A stretch of DNA of 64,000 bases from an uncultured Brachyspira sp. (GCF_910578695.1 NZ_CAJTQJ010000004.1:1-64000), one strand, 5' to 3'. Counted from the first letter of the stretch, positions 1 through 9,997 are shown. A program made the numbers and translations. The notes: a model not told the origin generated them from the letters alone.

Positions 1-15
1 AATAATTTTTTTCAT
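1..15 (-). CDS. possible 5' end of a gene running off the left edge
   Basis: An ATG (complement of 13-15) is followed by Lys-Lys-Ile-Ile codons, which looks like the start of a signal peptide, and AGGAG lies upstream (complement of 30-34). The 14-nt spacing from AGGAG to ATG is longer than ideal. Only five codons are inside the window, so no function can be proposed. Confidence 0.3.
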
Positions 16-162
16 TGTTTGCTGAATATCTCCTATAAATTTTATATTTCTCATTATATTATTATACAAAAAATAATTATAAAAGTAAAGTTTTAATTAT
101 TTAGTATTTTTTACATACATATAAATAATATAATAATTAAAAATATACACCTTATAATATTA

Positions 163-717
163 CTAATTATATTTATTAAATATATTATTAAACAGCTGAA
201 ATCTCTTTTTAGGACTGAATATTAATATAACTTGTCCTTTTATATCATTGCCGTCTATAAACCCGAAATATCTGCTGTCCTCACTTAACTTTATATTATC
301 TCCCAAAACAAAATACTGATTATTTCCTACCATATATAAGCCATTATCCTTATTAGAAAAAATATAATATTTATGTTCTATAAGTTTATCATTCAAATAA
401 AGTGCTCCGTCTTTTATTTCTACTTTATCCCCTTCTACTCCTATAACTCTTTTCACAAGATTATTGCTTTCATAATTAAAAACTATAACATTAAAATTTT
501 TAATTCTGCTAAATATAAAATTCTTTTTTAAAAGCAGTATCTGATCGCCCTCAAAAAATGTAGGCTCCATAGATTTATTAGTAACTATATAAGTATCAAA
601 GAAAAATATTCTTATAAATCCAGCCAGTATAACGGCACTGAATGAGGCTAATATAATCTCAATAATTTGTTTTTTATTCATCATAATCAAAGTATTATAT
701 TCTTTAATAAAATTCAT
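163..717 (-). CDS. lepB: signal peptidase I
   Basis: Predicted type I signal peptidase, the membrane serine protease that removes signal peptides from exported proteins. A single hydrophobic anchor spans about residues 17-40. The nucleophile motif SMEPT follows at 49-53, the general-base Lys lies in KRVIG at about 89, and the GDN motif with SEDSRYFG comes at about 139-152, so all family boxes are present in order. At 184 residues it is a compact form. The ATG directly abuts the TGA of the upstream Nudix gene, which suggests translational coupling; two internal Met codons at residues 12 and 13 are alternative starts. Confidence 0.9.
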   Translation of the reverse strand: MNFIKEYNTLIMMNKKQIIEIILASFSAVILAGFIRIFFFDTYIVTNKSMEPTFFEGDQILLLKKNFIFSRIKNFNVIVFNYESNNLVKRVIGVEGDKVEIKDGALYLNDKLIEHKYYIFSNKDNGLYMVGNNQYFVLGDNIKLSEDSRYFGFIDGNDIKGQVILIFSPKKRFQLFNNIFNKYN

Positions 718-1284
718 TCATAAATTATTTATATAAAAAGAGAGAGCCTCTTTAGAAGACTCAAATGCTATTTTTTCAAAATCAATATTATCCCTTTTAA
801 TAAAAATAACTTTTGAAGCATCATCATTAGGGACTGTATTCGGAGTATAATCCAATTTTGAATAAAAGAATATATCTGTGGTAACATACATAATGCTTTC
901 GTATATGTATTCATTATGCCCGCTCATAAGAAAATTTATTTTATCTAATTTGATGCTGGTTTCTTCAAGTATTTCTCTTAAAGCAGTATCTTCAGCCCTT
1001 TCATAAGGCTCGCAAAAACCTCCGGGTGTATCTATACAGCCTTTTTTAGGGTCAAATTTCCTCTCAACAAAAACTATGCCGCTTGGGGTTTCTATTATAA
1101 CGCTTACAGCAGATGCAGGATTAGTAAAATAAGTTCTATTACATTTCGAGCATTTAAAAATCTTTATATCATTAAAAATAAAGCTGTCTTTTTCTCCGCA
1201 ATAAGGACAATATTTAAATTGATATTTTATATGCTCTTTTATATTTAAAGCATTTATAAAATGGCTATTAGTATGTTCTTGCAT
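718..1284 (-). CDS. Nudix hydrolase with N-terminal zinc ribbon
   Basis: The N-terminus has a four-Cys zinc ribbon (CPYC at 26-29 and CSKC at 45-48). It is followed by a Nudix domain with the box starting at Gly89: Glu95, then REILEE at 103-108, the catalytic metal-binding core. The usual Gly near the end of the box is Ser110 here. The architecture resembles zinc-ribbon Nudix proteins such as the NudC-like or NADH-pyrophosphatase group, but the substrate cannot be told from sequence. The start lies 17 nt inside the upstream unknown gene and the stop abuts lepB, so the three genes probably form one transcript. Confidence 0.8.
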   Translation of the reverse strand: MQEHTNSHFINALNIKEHIKYQFKYCPYCGEKDSFIFNDIKIFKCSKCNRTYFTNPASAVSVIIETPSGIVFVERKFDPKKGCIDTPGGFCEPYERAEDTALREILEETSIKLDKINFLMSGHNEYIYESIMYVTTDIFFYSKLDYTPNTVPNDDASKVIFIKRDNIDFEKIAFESSKEALSFYINNL

Positions 1285-2314
1285 AATTTCTATTAATATA
1301 ATATGATGCTATATTTTTAGCCTTGCATATAAATATATCAGACTGTGCCCATATTCCAAAAGGTGCTTTCTCAAAAGATACATTATGAATATTCGTAACA
1401 TTCACGCTTTCATAATTATACTCATTAGGATCAACATTATAAAAATCATATATATAGTAATAATCAACATTCATATTATTCATTTCTTCGTCTATTAAAG
1501 TTTCCATCTCTTCTATAGTATCTGCTACTATATAATATGTAGTAATGAAGTTTCTTTTCTGACATTTTCCTAAACATTTTACCGTAACATTCCAATATCT
1601 TGGAATTTTAATTAAATTATCAATTTCATTTAAATTAACAGCAGTGAATCCGTATATAGATTTAAGATTATTAATAATATCATAATAATCAAAAATATAT
1701 TCATCAGTTTCAGAACAGCCGTAATCTGCTGCTATGGAAGATAAAGAATAATGAATATGCTCATAATCACTGATGAAAGAAGCATTATCATTGAGTAAAT
1801 TATATGAATTTAATATACGGTTAATTTTTTTCATATTTTTGTATGATGTGTTAATCTCTATTTCTTTATCCAAATTTATAAATATTTCAAATTCTGTAAG
1901 TTCATCTACCACCCCAAATCCTACAAATCCGCATTCAATCCATAATTCATTATATCTTTTAAATACTTTTCTTATCTCATTCATTGAAACATCAGGATCG
2001 CTCATTAATATATCAAAATCTCTATTAATATCCTGACTAATTCTCTCTATAACCATTGTTCCGTATGAGGGAAATAACTTTAATAATTTCATATACAATA
2101 ATGAAATTTTATCAGATGAAACTGAAATTTTATATGAATACATATCTCCATTATCTGTATTCCTTAATTCTATTTTTGTCCCCTCTCTAGGACATATATA
2201 TTCACTAGGTACTATACCCAATGGAATGTTAAATTTATTTATGATAATCCTTCTTGATTTTATATTGTTTAAGATCCTTCTTCTTCTCTGACTCTTTTCA
2301 AAATAACTAAACAC
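1268..2314 (-). CDS. protein of unknown function
   Basis: A 348-residue soluble protein with no signal peptide or membrane segment. The N-terminus is very basic (RRRR near residue 10), the middle is rich in Tyr, Asn and Asp, and two Cys (CLGKC, about residue 247-251) occur in the second half. I recognise no family. It heads the minus-strand group with the Nudix gene and lepB, overlapping the former by 17 nt. Codon use matches the neighbours, so there is no sign of recent transfer. Confidence 0.65.
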   Translation of the reverse strand: MFSYFEKSQRRRRILNNIKSRRIIINKFNIPLGIVPSEYICPREGTKIELRNTDNGDMYSYKISVSSDKISLLYMKLLKLFPSYGTMVIERISQDINRDFDILMSDPDVSMNEIRKVFKRYNELWIECGFVGFGVVDELTEFEIFINLDKEIEINTSYKNMKKINRILNSYNLLNDNASFISDYEHIHYSLSSIAADYGCSETDEYIFDYYDIINNLKSIYGFTAVNLNEIDNLIKIPRYWNVTVKCLGKCQKRNFITTYYIVADTIEEMETLIDEEMNNMNVDYYYIYDFYNVDPNEYNYESVNVTNIHNVSFEKAPFGIWAQSDIFICKAKNIASYYINRNYARTY

Positions 2315-2426
2315 AATAAGTCTCCGAAAAATATGTTCTAGTTATAATAACAAAAAAAATAAATTTGTCAATTAATATATAAATATTATAATAAATTTAT
2401 TTTTTATAATTTTTTATATATAATAC

Positions 2427-2456
2427 TTGACTTTTTTAAAAATATTTTTATATTTT
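2427..2456 (+). promoter_or_regulatory. candidate sigma-70 promoter for dnaG-rpoD
   Basis: TTGACT at 2427-2432 and TATTTT at 2451-2456 are separated by 18 nt in the divergent gap ahead of dnaG. The -35 is good, the -10 is weak, and the AT-rich background makes chance matches common. Confidence 0.4.
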
Positions 2457-2540
2457 ATGCATATTTATTTATGGGAATAATAATTTTGATTTTCTATATC
2501 CGATTAATACATATAAATATTATATTTGAGTTTATTTATT

Positions 2541-4361
2541 GTGGATAATTTATTTATTGAAAAATTAAATAATTTATTATCTAGAGTATCTCTTGCTGAT
2601 ATACTTAGAGACAGATACAAAGTTATACATAGAGGCGGAAGTAAATATACTGTACAATGTCCTTTTCATAAAGACGGGCAGGAAACAAATCCTTCTATGT
2701 CTGTTGATGATGATAAAGGCGTATATAAATGCTTTACCTGCGGAGCTAAAGGAAATGTTATAACATACCTTAAAGAAAAAGAAAATAAATCCTTTAAGGA
2801 AGCGGTTCAGTATTTAGGAAATAGATTTTCAGTTGATGTAAGTGATTTTTTTTCTGCTAAAACTTCTCAAAAGGATAAAATATATTTAGAAAGCAGAAGA
2901 ATTAACAGAATGGCATGCAACTTTTTTGGTAAAAATTTGCTTTTGAAAGATAAAGACGGTAATTATTTCTATAAAGAAGCTGAAAAATACCTAAAATCAA
3001 GAAAAATACCTTTCAGCATTATAAAAGAATTTAAAATAGGGTATGCACCGCCTAGCTGGAATGCTGTTATTAATGCATTAACTGAGAATAAAATTACAGT
3101 AAATAATATGAATATATTAGGATTGGCAAGCGTAAGCAAGAATAACCCTAATCATTATTATGACACATTTGTAAATAGAATAATGTTTCCAATAATAAAT
3201 GAAAGAGAAGAAGTAATAGGCTTCGGAGGAAGAAGTATAGACGGAAAAGAACCTAAATATCTGAATTCTAAAGAAAGTCTGATATTCAAAAAAAAATCTG
3301 CATTATACGGAATAAATATAGCAAAATCATATATAATGAAGCAGGACGAAATAATATTAGTTGAAGGATATATGGATACTATAGCATGCCATAAAATGGG
3401 TATAAAAAATGCTGTAGGAACTTTAGGCACGGCAATTACAGAAGAGCATGCAAAAGAGATAAAAAAATATACCAAAAATGTAGTATTAGCATTGGATAGT
3501 GATGAGGCTGGTATTAAAGCAGTTAAATCGGCTGTAATTACACTGTTGAAGTTTGACTTAAAATTGACTATACTTTATATACAAGAAACTAAAGATTTAG
3601 ATGAATTTTTTACAGTTTATGATAGAAATCGGTTTGATATACTATATAATAATAAACTTGATTGGTATAATTTTGTTATAGACAGCGAATTGAAAAAAGA
3701 TATATCATCTTTGTCTATATCAGAAAAATTAGAAGTTATTAATAATTTTTACAGATATTTAGATGCAGTTAATAGTGAAACAGAAAAACAAATGATAATT
3801 TCATATATAGCTTCAAAACTTAATATAGATAGAGAAGCTTTTAAAAAAGATTATTTGAAGACAAATAAAGTAAATCGGTATAGTTCTGAAATAAAAAGTG
3901 ATAAAAAAATAAAAAATATAAATAATAACTTTTACTATGAGAATAGCTTAATATATTTACTTGCTTTGAATCCTTCTTTAATTAAAGAGGCTGAAAAAGA
4001 AATTAGTGTTGATCTTATAAAAAAAGATATAACAAGAGAATTTTATATAAGACTTTTAACTCTTAATAAAGAAGCAAGTTCTGAAGATGCTCTTTTGGCA
4101 TTAGGAAATGAGTACATAGCAAATCAAATTTTAAGCAAGAAAAAGCTTTATAGTGAAAATATATATGAAAAATTAGAGGAGCTTATTATTAAAATTAAAA
4201 GCGGCTGCATAGACTCAAAGAGAAAGGAAGTTTTAGAAAATAATTCATTAAATAATATTCTTCGAAGTAATGACGGATTTGAGGCTATTTGTGAAAAAGC
4301 ACGCGAAATACATTTACTTAATAAGCAGAAAGAAAAATTACATCAAGGAAGTGATTTATGA
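2541..4361 (+). CDS. dnaG: DNA primase
   Basis: DnaG primase makes RNA primers at the replication fork and binds the replicative helicase through its C-terminus. The CHC2 zinc finger is visible near the N-terminus (CPFH then CFTC about 23 residues on). The Toprim core follows (VEGYMD and ALDSDEAG), then a divergent helicase-interaction region. I prefer the GTG at 2541, giving MDNLFIEKLNNLLSRV as in other primases, with a weak GAG upstream; an in-frame TTG at 2526 would add five residues but has no ribosome-binding site. The last codons overlap the rpoD start (ATGA), the classic dnaG-rpoD operon without rpsU. Confidence 0.93.
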   Translation: MDNLFIEKLNNLLSRVSLADILRDRYKVIHRGGSKYTVQCPFHKDGQETNPSMSVDDDKGVYKCFTCGAKGNVITYLKEKENKSFKEAVQYLGNRFSVDVSDFFSAKTSQKDKIYLESRRINRMACNFFGKNLLLKDKDGNYFYKEAEKYLKSRKIPFSIIKEFKIGYAPPSWNAVINALTENKITVNNMNILGLASVSKNNPNHYYDTFVNRIMFPIINEREEVIGFGGRSIDGKEPKYLNSKESLIFKKKSALYGINIAKSYIMKQDEIILVEGYMDTIACHKMGIKNAVGTLGTAITEEHAKEIKKYTKNVVLALDSDEAGIKAVKSAVITLLKFDLKLTILYIQETKDLDEFFTVYDRNRFDILYNNKLDWYNFVIDSELKKDISSLSISEKLEVINNFYRYLDAVNSETEKQMIISYIASKLNIDREAFKKDYLKTNKVNRYSSEIKSDKKIKNINNNFYYENSLIYLLALNPSLIKEAEKEISVDLIKKDITREFYIRLLTLNKEASSEDALLALGNEYIANQILSKKKLYSENIYEKLEELIIKIKSGCIDSKRKEVLENNSLNNILRSNDGFEAICEKAREIHLLNKQKEKLHQGSDL

Positions 4362-6121
4362 TGACAGAAGAAGATTGCGATCTTTTGATTAAAAATAATG
4401 AAAAAATTAGAAAGCTGCTTGAAAAAGGAAATACTAATAAATATCTTACATTTAAAGAGATTAACGGTGCCATTGATAATATGGATACCGATGTAATGGA
4501 TATACTATTTCAATTACTTGCTGCTAGAAAAATCGTTATTGTTGAAGATAAGAGAGAATTTGAAAGTCTTTCTAAAAATCAAAATAAAATTGATGATGCC
4601 GCTAAATTTATACATGTAGAAGATAAAGTTGGAAATAATGATGATCCTATCAGACTTTATCTTAAAGAAATTGGAAAGGTTAGTCTGCTTACTCATGATG
4701 ATGAGGTTGAATATTCTAAAAAAATAGAATCAGGCGAATCAGAAATTGAAAATATTATTTTAAATACTCATTTAGTTGTAGGAGAAGTATTAAACACTAT
4801 AAAAAATGTGCAGATAGGCAAAGTATCTATACATGAAATATTAGAGCCTCCTAGAATTTATAATGTTTCTACACAGGAAAAAAGAAAATTAGAAAGAAAG
4901 TATAAAAACTTTGAAAAAGAATATACCGTAATAGCTGAAAAATATCTTGCTTTAGATAAAAGAATAAAGAAAATTACAACGCAGAAAACTATCAAAACTC
5001 TTACTAAAGAGCAGGAAGAAGTTAAAGAAAGTATAGTAAAACTTCTGACTAAAGTAAGATTAAATAGAATGGAAATAGACAGAATAGCTGAAAAACTTAA
5101 ATTCTATTTGCATAGAATAAATCAAATAGAAGAATATTTTGAAAAACTAAAGAAAAGATATTATAAAGAAATATCAGACTTTGAAAACTATTATAAGGAA
5201 ATAGAAGCTGGAAACAAAGATATATATATAAGACTTGTAGATGAGTTTAATATTACGCCTGAAGCTATAGAAGCTGTTATAACTAGCTTTCATAAAGCAC
5301 AGATTCGTATGGCTGATATTTATGATGAAGTTAGAGTTGATAAAGAAACTTTAGTAGAATGGGTTAGAAAAATAGATTCTTCCAGAAGAAAAATTGCTCA
5401 GGCTAAAGATCATATAGTTAAAGCAAATTTAAGACTTGTTATTGCAATAGCTAAAAAGTATGTTAATAGAGGGCTTCATTTCTTTGATTTAGTTCAGGAG
5501 GGAAATATAGGGCTTATAAAAGCTGTAGATAAATTTGAATACAAAAAAGGATATAAATTTTCTACTTATGCTACTTGGTGGATTCGTCAGGCTATTACCC
5601 GTTCTATAAGCGATCAGGCTAGAACTATAAGGGTACCTGTTCATATGATAGAACAGATTAATAAAGTTCAAAGAGTTTTAAGACAATATATGCAGCAGCA
5701 TGGAAGAGAGCCTTCTATTCAGGAAATAGCAAAAGCATTAAGCTGGCCAGAAAGCAGAGTAAAAAGCGTAAGAAATGTTGCTAAAGATCCTGTATCTCTT
5801 AATGCTCCTATAGGCGATGAGGAGGATACTATTTTAGGAGAACTTATAGAAGATAAAGAATTTGAAAGTCCGCAAAATATTACAACTTTCAAAATATTAA
5901 GAAAGCAGATTGATTCTATATTAGACAGTCTTCCTGACAGAGAGCAGAAAGTCATAAGAATGCGTTTCGGGCTTGTTGATGGATATTCTCATACTCTTGA
6001 AGAGGTTGGATATGTATTTAAGGTTACAAGAGAGCGTATAAGACAGATAGAGGCAAAAGCTATAAGGAGATTAAGGGCTCAGTCAAAGAAAAAAGAATTA
6101 AAAGATTTTCTTGATTCTTAA
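4358..6121 (+). CDS. rpoD: primary sigma factor RpoD (sigma-70)
   Basis: The housekeeping sigma factor. An N-terminal region 1.1-like segment is followed by region 1.2 (DDPIRLYLKEIGKVSLL), a long charged non-conserved insert, and region 2 (NLRLVIAIAKKY, GLIKAVDKFEY, FSTYATWWIRQAI) with the -10 recognition helix. Regions 3 and 4 end in the -35 helix-turn-helix (VTRERIRQIEAKAIRRLR). At 587 residues it is a full group 1 factor. Either ATG at 4358 or the next at 4361 could start it; AAGGAAG at 4345-4351 fits both. It is co-transcribed with dnaG and followed by a strong terminator. A second, shorter sigma-70 gene lies at 25845. Confidence 0.95.
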   Translation: MMTEEDCDLLIKNNEKIRKLLEKGNTNKYLTFKEINGAIDNMDTDVMDILFQLLAARKIVIVEDKREFESLSKNQNKIDDAAKFIHVEDKVGNNDDPIRLYLKEIGKVSLLTHDDEVEYSKKIESGESEIENIILNTHLVVGEVLNTIKNVQIGKVSIHEILEPPRIYNVSTQEKRKLERKYKNFEKEYTVIAEKYLALDKRIKKITTQKTIKTLTKEQEEVKESIVKLLTKVRLNRMEIDRIAEKLKFYLHRINQIEEYFEKLKKRYYKEISDFENYYKEIEAGNKDIYIRLVDEFNITPEAIEAVITSFHKAQIRMADIYDEVRVDKETLVEWVRKIDSSRRKIAQAKDHIVKANLRLVIAIAKKYVNRGLHFFDLVQEGNIGLIKAVDKFEYKKGYKFSTYATWWIRQAITRSISDQARTIRVPVHMIEQINKVQRVLRQYMQQHGREPSIQEIAKALSWPESRVKSVRNVAKDPVSLNAPIGDEEDTILGELIEDKEFESPQNITTFKILRKQIDSILDSLPDREQKVIRMRFGLVDGYSHTLEEVGYVFKVTRERIRQIEAKAIRRLRAQSKKKELKDFLDS

Positions 6122-6144
6122 ATCTTTAAATTAAAAAATTTAAT

Positions 6145-6173
6145 AAAGAGGCAAATTTCTGCCTCTTTTTTTA
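6145..6173 (+). terminator. Rho-independent terminator of dnaG-rpoD
   Basis: AAAGAGGCA (6145-6153) pairs perfectly with TGCCTCTTT (6160-6168) around a 6-nt loop, followed by a run of T. Confidence 0.9.
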
Positions 6174-6451
6174 TTTTTAATGTTCTTAAAAAAATAAAAA
6201 AAATTATAGTTGTTTTATATTATTTTTTTATTATTATTAATAATAAAGCTTTTATTAAAAATATGTACTATATATGCTTTATTATTCATTTTTATATGGT
6301 ATAGTTTTAAAAGTATATATATACCATTTACATAAAAAAATAAATAAATAAATAGAATAAGATGATTATAGGTAAATATAAATAATAATATAGAAATAAA
6401 TAACAGAGCTGGAAATAAATTCAGAATAAGAATTAATTAAAGGAATTTTAT
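6174..6451. other. gap between rpoD and barrel gene
   Basis: About 280 bases of AT-rich sequence with no credible gene. The only structure I see is an inverted repeat, ATGGTATA (6296-6303) with TATACCAT (6320-6327), which could be a regulator site for the downstream outer-membrane gene. Confidence 0.4.
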
Positions 6452-7285
6452 ATGAAAAAAATTATATTATCTGCTTTAATATTTATTTCAATATTTACTA
6501 AATCAGCATTCACTGAATTTGAAGCTAGTATATATATTCCTTTAGGTATTAATTCTACATTGCCTAATATAGATGCCAAATGGAATGTAGTCAGAAATAT
6601 AAATCTAAAAACAATTGAATCAGATATAAGTTTTAATATAGGAGTTACAGCAAATTTCGGATACAGATTCAACATTAATGAAAATAACGGCATAAGTATA
6701 TTGACTGAAATAGGATATTCAAGGCTTGATTTTGCTTCCGAATTTAAAACTGCAGGCAATTATGATAATGCAAGTCAGAATTTAGTTTTTCATACCCTAA
6801 ATATAGGATTAATGCCTAAATATACTGTAAATCTTACTTCTTTACTTAAAAGTGTTAATCCGAATTATAATGGTAAAATGGAGCTTAATATAGGTATAGG
6901 CTTCGGAGTGAAAATAGCATTGGCTGGAGAATATTATATGAATAATAATACTGATAAAAGTCATTTATCTGAAAAATACTCATTTAAAGATATAAAAAGA
7001 AAATTTGATTATCCGCTTATACCATATATAAAATTTCAAATGGAGGATTATTTTTATTTTAATGAAAAAACAGCATTTTTATTTGGTATGAGCCTTACAT
7101 ACAATTTTAATATACTCTATGATATTCTAAATATATCTTATGAAAGATATGAAGAAGATCTCAAAGAAAGTATTAATAATCCTATAGGAATAGGAGGACC
7201 TAGATTCTTATATTATGATATTGATAAATACGGTTTTTCTAGTTTTGAAATAGCTTTCAATTTAGGAATTAAATTCGGAAATTAA
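6452..7285 (+). CDS. outer-membrane beta-barrel protein
   Basis: The sequence begins with a typical signal peptide (MKKIILSALIFISIFTKSAFT) and continues as alternating hydrophobic strands with Gly and aromatic residues, ending in a strand that terminates KFGN, as expected of an outer-membrane barrel. Several blocks resemble the shorter protein at 55322-55984: a strand ending in IGYSR, then TLNIG, then GIGFGVKIALAG, then LIPYIKF. The two are therefore likely paralogues. The ATG is preceded by AAAGGA. It is a single-gene unit with a terminator on each side. The function, pore or structural, is not evident. Confidence 0.75.
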   Translation: MKKIILSALIFISIFTKSAFTEFEASIYIPLGINSTLPNIDAKWNVVRNINLKTIESDISFNIGVTANFGYRFNINENNGISILTEIGYSRLDFASEFKTAGNYDNASQNLVFHTLNIGLMPKYTVNLTSLLKSVNPNYNGKMELNIGIGFGVKIALAGEYYMNNNTDKSHLSEKYSFKDIKRKFDYPLIPYIKFQMEDYFYFNEKTAFLFGMSLTYNFNILYDILNISYERYEEDLKESINNPIGIGGPRFLYYDIDKYGFSSFEIAFNLGIKFGN

Positions 7286-7312
7286 TATTAAGCAGATAAT
7301 ATTATAAAAATT

Positions 7313-7340
7313 GATGCTTGATTTTCAGGCATCTTTTTTT
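7313..7340 (+). terminator. Rho-independent terminator of the barrel gene
   Basis: A 9-bp stem with one G-U pair (7313-7321 with 7325-7333), a 3-nt loop, and a following T tract. Confidence 0.8.
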
Positions 7341-7455
7341 ATTAAAAATAAATTGATATAACAAAAATTACATAATATTATGATAATTATTAATTGAAAT
7401 TTTATCAATTTAATATAATATAATGAAATTCATAGTTTTATAAAAGAGGAAATAT

Positions 7456-9000
7456 ATGCAAAGCAATATAGATAAAGTACTAATACTAGATTTCGGTTCG
7501 CAGTTTACACAGCTTATAACTAGAAGAATAAGAGAATTAAAAGTATATTCAGAAATTCACCCTTTTAATGTATCTATAGATTTCATAAAAAAATTTAATG
7601 CAAAAGCAATAGTACTTTCAGGAGGTCCCTCAAGCGTATATGAAGATGATGCCCCTAAAGTTGATAAACAATTATTTGAACTTGGTATGCCAATACTAGG
7701 AATATGCTATGGTATGCAGATAATAGTATATTCTATGGGCGGAAAAGTTGAAAGTGCTGATAAAAGGGAATACGGAAAAGCTGAAATTGAAATTACTAAT
7801 CATAAAAGCATATTCAAATCATTTAATAAAAATAATACAGTGTGGATGAGTCATAGCGACAGCATTAAATCCATACCTGAAGGATTTGAACTTATAGCAA
7901 AAACTCCGAACACAGAAATTGCTGCTATAGAAAATAAAGAAAAAAATATTTATGCTATACAGTTTCACCCTGAAGTAGTTCATACTGAAAATGGTATAAA
8001 AATAATAGAAAATTTCTTGTTTAATATTTGTAAATGCGAAAGAAATTGGAATATGGAATCTTTTATAGAATATGAAATAAAAAGAATAAAAGAAATAGTA
8101 GGCGGCAAAAATGTAATACTCGGACTTTCAGGAGGAGTTGATTCTTCTGTAGCTGCTGTACTAATAGAAAAAGCTATAGGAAAGCAGCTAAAATGCATAT
8201 TTGTTAATAACGGACTTCTAAGAAAAGATGAGGCTAAAAAGGTTGTTGAAGTATTTAGGGATAATTTTAATATTGATTTGATTTATTGTGATGCTTCAAA
8301 AAGATTTTTAGATAAACTATCAAATATTACAGATCCTGAACAGAAAAGAAAAATAATAGGACATGAGTTTATAAATGTATTTAATGATGAAGCTAAAAAT
8401 ATTGAAAATGTAGGTTTTTTAGCACAAGGCACTCTTTATCCTGATGTTATAGAAAGCATATCTTTAAGAGGAAGTTCCGATGTGATAAAAAGCCATCATA
8501 ATGTAGGCGGACTTCCTAAAGATATGAAATTTGAATTATTAGAGCCTTTCAGAGAATTATTTAAAGATGAGGTAAGAGAAATAGGTTTAGAGTTAAAACT
8601 CCCAGAAGATATTGTATACAGACAGCCTTTTCCAGGTCCTGGCTTGGCAGTAAGAATATTAGGAGATATTACAGAAGAAAGAGTAAAAATACTTCAAGAA
8701 GCTGATGATATAGTAGTAAGCGAAATAAAAAAAGCAGGACTTTACAGAAAATTATGGCAGTCTTTTGCTGTGCTTCTTCCAGTAAAAAGTGTCGGAGTTA
8801 TGGGAGACGGAAGAACTTATGAAGAGGTTATTGCTGTCAGAGCTGTAGAAAGTGCTGATGCTATGACGGCAGACTGGGCTAAAATCGATTATAATGTTTT
8901 GGGTATAATATCAAATAGAATAATAAATGAAGTGAAAGGGATTAACCGAGTAGTTTATGATATATCTTCAAAACCGCCTGCTACTATAGAATGGGAATGA
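7456..9000 (+). CDS. guaA: GMP synthase (glutamine-hydrolysing)
   Basis: Converts XMP to GMP using glutamine and ATP. An N-terminal class I glutamine amidotransferase domain carries the nucleophile in GICYGMQ and the His-Glu in QFHPEV. It is joined to the ATP-pyrophosphatase domain with the P-loop SGGVDSSV and the C-terminal dimerisation domain ending in PPATIEWE. At 514 residues it is the usual full-length fused enzyme. SD AGAGGAAA precedes the ATG. The methyltransferase gene starts 22 nt downstream and is probably co-transcribed. No purine riboswitch is recognisable upstream. Confidence 0.96.
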   Translation: MQSNIDKVLILDFGSQFTQLITRRIRELKVYSEIHPFNVSIDFIKKFNAKAIVLSGGPSSVYEDDAPKVDKQLFELGMPILGICYGMQIIVYSMGGKVESADKREYGKAEIEITNHKSIFKSFNKNNTVWMSHSDSIKSIPEGFELIAKTPNTEIAAIENKEKNIYAIQFHPEVVHTENGIKIIENFLFNICKCERNWNMESFIEYEIKRIKEIVGGKNVILGLSGGVDSSVAAVLIEKAIGKQLKCIFVNNGLLRKDEAKKVVEVFRDNFNIDLIYCDASKRFLDKLSNITDPEQKRKIIGHEFINVFNDEAKNIENVGFLAQGTLYPDVIESISLRGSSDVIKSHHNVGGLPKDMKFELLEPFRELFKDEVREIGLELKLPEDIVYRQPFPGPGLAVRILGDITEERVKILQEADDIVVSEIKKAGLYRKLWQSFAVLLPVKSVGVMGDGRTYEEVIAVRAVESADAMTADWAKIDYNVLGIISNRIINEVKGINRVVYDISSKPPATIEWE

Positions 9001-9022
9001 TTTTTATAATAGTGTAAATTAT

Positions 9023-9997
9023 ATGAATACAAAAGTTAAATCAAATAAAAATAAAACTATTGATTTTGATATAAATACTGATGAGGGAAAATTTTATTTT
9101 GATAAATGTATTAAAGATAATGAAAATATAAAACTATATACAAAAGAAAGTATTTTTAATAAAACTATAAACGGAGATACTTTTTCTGTTTTAGAAAAGA
9201 TAGAAAAAAATATAGCTGATTTAATGATAATTGATCCGCCTTATAATATATCTAAAAATTATCATGGATTTAAATTCAAAGACAGAGATAATTTAAGCTA
9301 TGAAAAATATACTCATCTATGGGTAGAAAATATTATCCCGATACTAAAAAAAAATGCTGCTGTATATGTATGCTGTGATTGGAAATCAAGTCTTGTAATA
9401 GGAAATGTATTAAAAAAATATTTTAATATACAAAACAGGATTACTTGGCAGAGGGAAAAAGGAAGAGGAGCAAAAAATAATTGGAAAAATGCGATGGAAG
9501 ATATATGGTTTGCTACATTATCAAATAAATATACTTTTAATGTAGATGATGTAAAGATAAGAAGAAAAGTTATAGCTCCTTATAGAATAGACGGCAAGCC
9601 TAAAGATTGGATAGAAACAGAAGACGGAAATTTTAGAGATACGCATCCGTCAAACTTTTGGGACGATATATCAATACCTTATTGGTCTATGTCAGAAAAT
9701 ACTGCCCACCCTACTCAGAAGCCTGAAAAGTTAATAGCTAAATTGATATTGGCAAGTTCAAACAAAGATGATTTTGTATTTGATCCTTTTTTAGGAAGCG
9801 GTACTACTTCGGTTGCAGCTAAAAAATTAGGAAGAAATTATTCAGGAATAGAACAGCATAAAATATACTGTGCTTGGGCAGAAAAAAGAATAGAACTAGC
9901 CGAAGAAAATAAAGAAATACAAGGATATACGGATAATGTATTTTGGGAGCGAAATAGTTTATCAATACAGAAAAAAATAAGAAGCGAAAATTATTAG
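9023..9997 (+). CDS. beta-class amino DNA methyltransferase, likely adenine-specific
   Basis: The catalytic motif IV DPPYN (71-75) precedes the SAM-binding motif DPFLGSGTT (254-262), the beta-class order seen in CcrM and HinfI-type enzymes; DPPY fits N6-adenine or N4-cytosine methylation. HPTQKPEKL (229-237) is the usual motif X region. No restriction endonuclease lies nearby, so it looks like an orphan methylase, possibly regulatory; the target site cannot be read from sequence. The gene follows guaA by 22 nt with no clear SD. A run of nine A occurs in the coding region (about 9346-9354), but similar runs occur in essential genes here. Confidence 0.85.
   Translation: MNTKVKSNKNKTIDFDINTDEGKFYFDKCIKDNENIKLYTKESIFNKTINGDTFSVLEKIEKNIADLMIIDPPYNISKNYHGFKFKDRDNLSYEKYTHLWVENIIPILKKNAAVYVCCDWKSSLVIGNVLKKYFNIQNRITWQREKGRGAKNNWKNAMEDIWFATLSNKYTFNVDDVKIRRKVIAPYRIDGKPKDWIETEDGNFRDTHPSNFWDDISIPYWSMSENTAHPTQKPEKLIAKLILASSNKDDFVFDPFLGSGTTSVAAKKLGRNYSGIEQHKIYCAWAEKRIELAEENKEIQGYTDNVFWERNSLSIQKKIRSENY

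Noticed and set aside
3158..3475. Long open frames antisense to dnaG, rpoD, gyrA, secA and murC
   Set aside because: They mirror the conserved genes on the opposite strand, lack ribosome sites, and show no family resemblance.
7341..7455. Possible purine riboswitch before guaA
   Set aside because: The short leader lacks the conserved loop motifs of purine aptamers.
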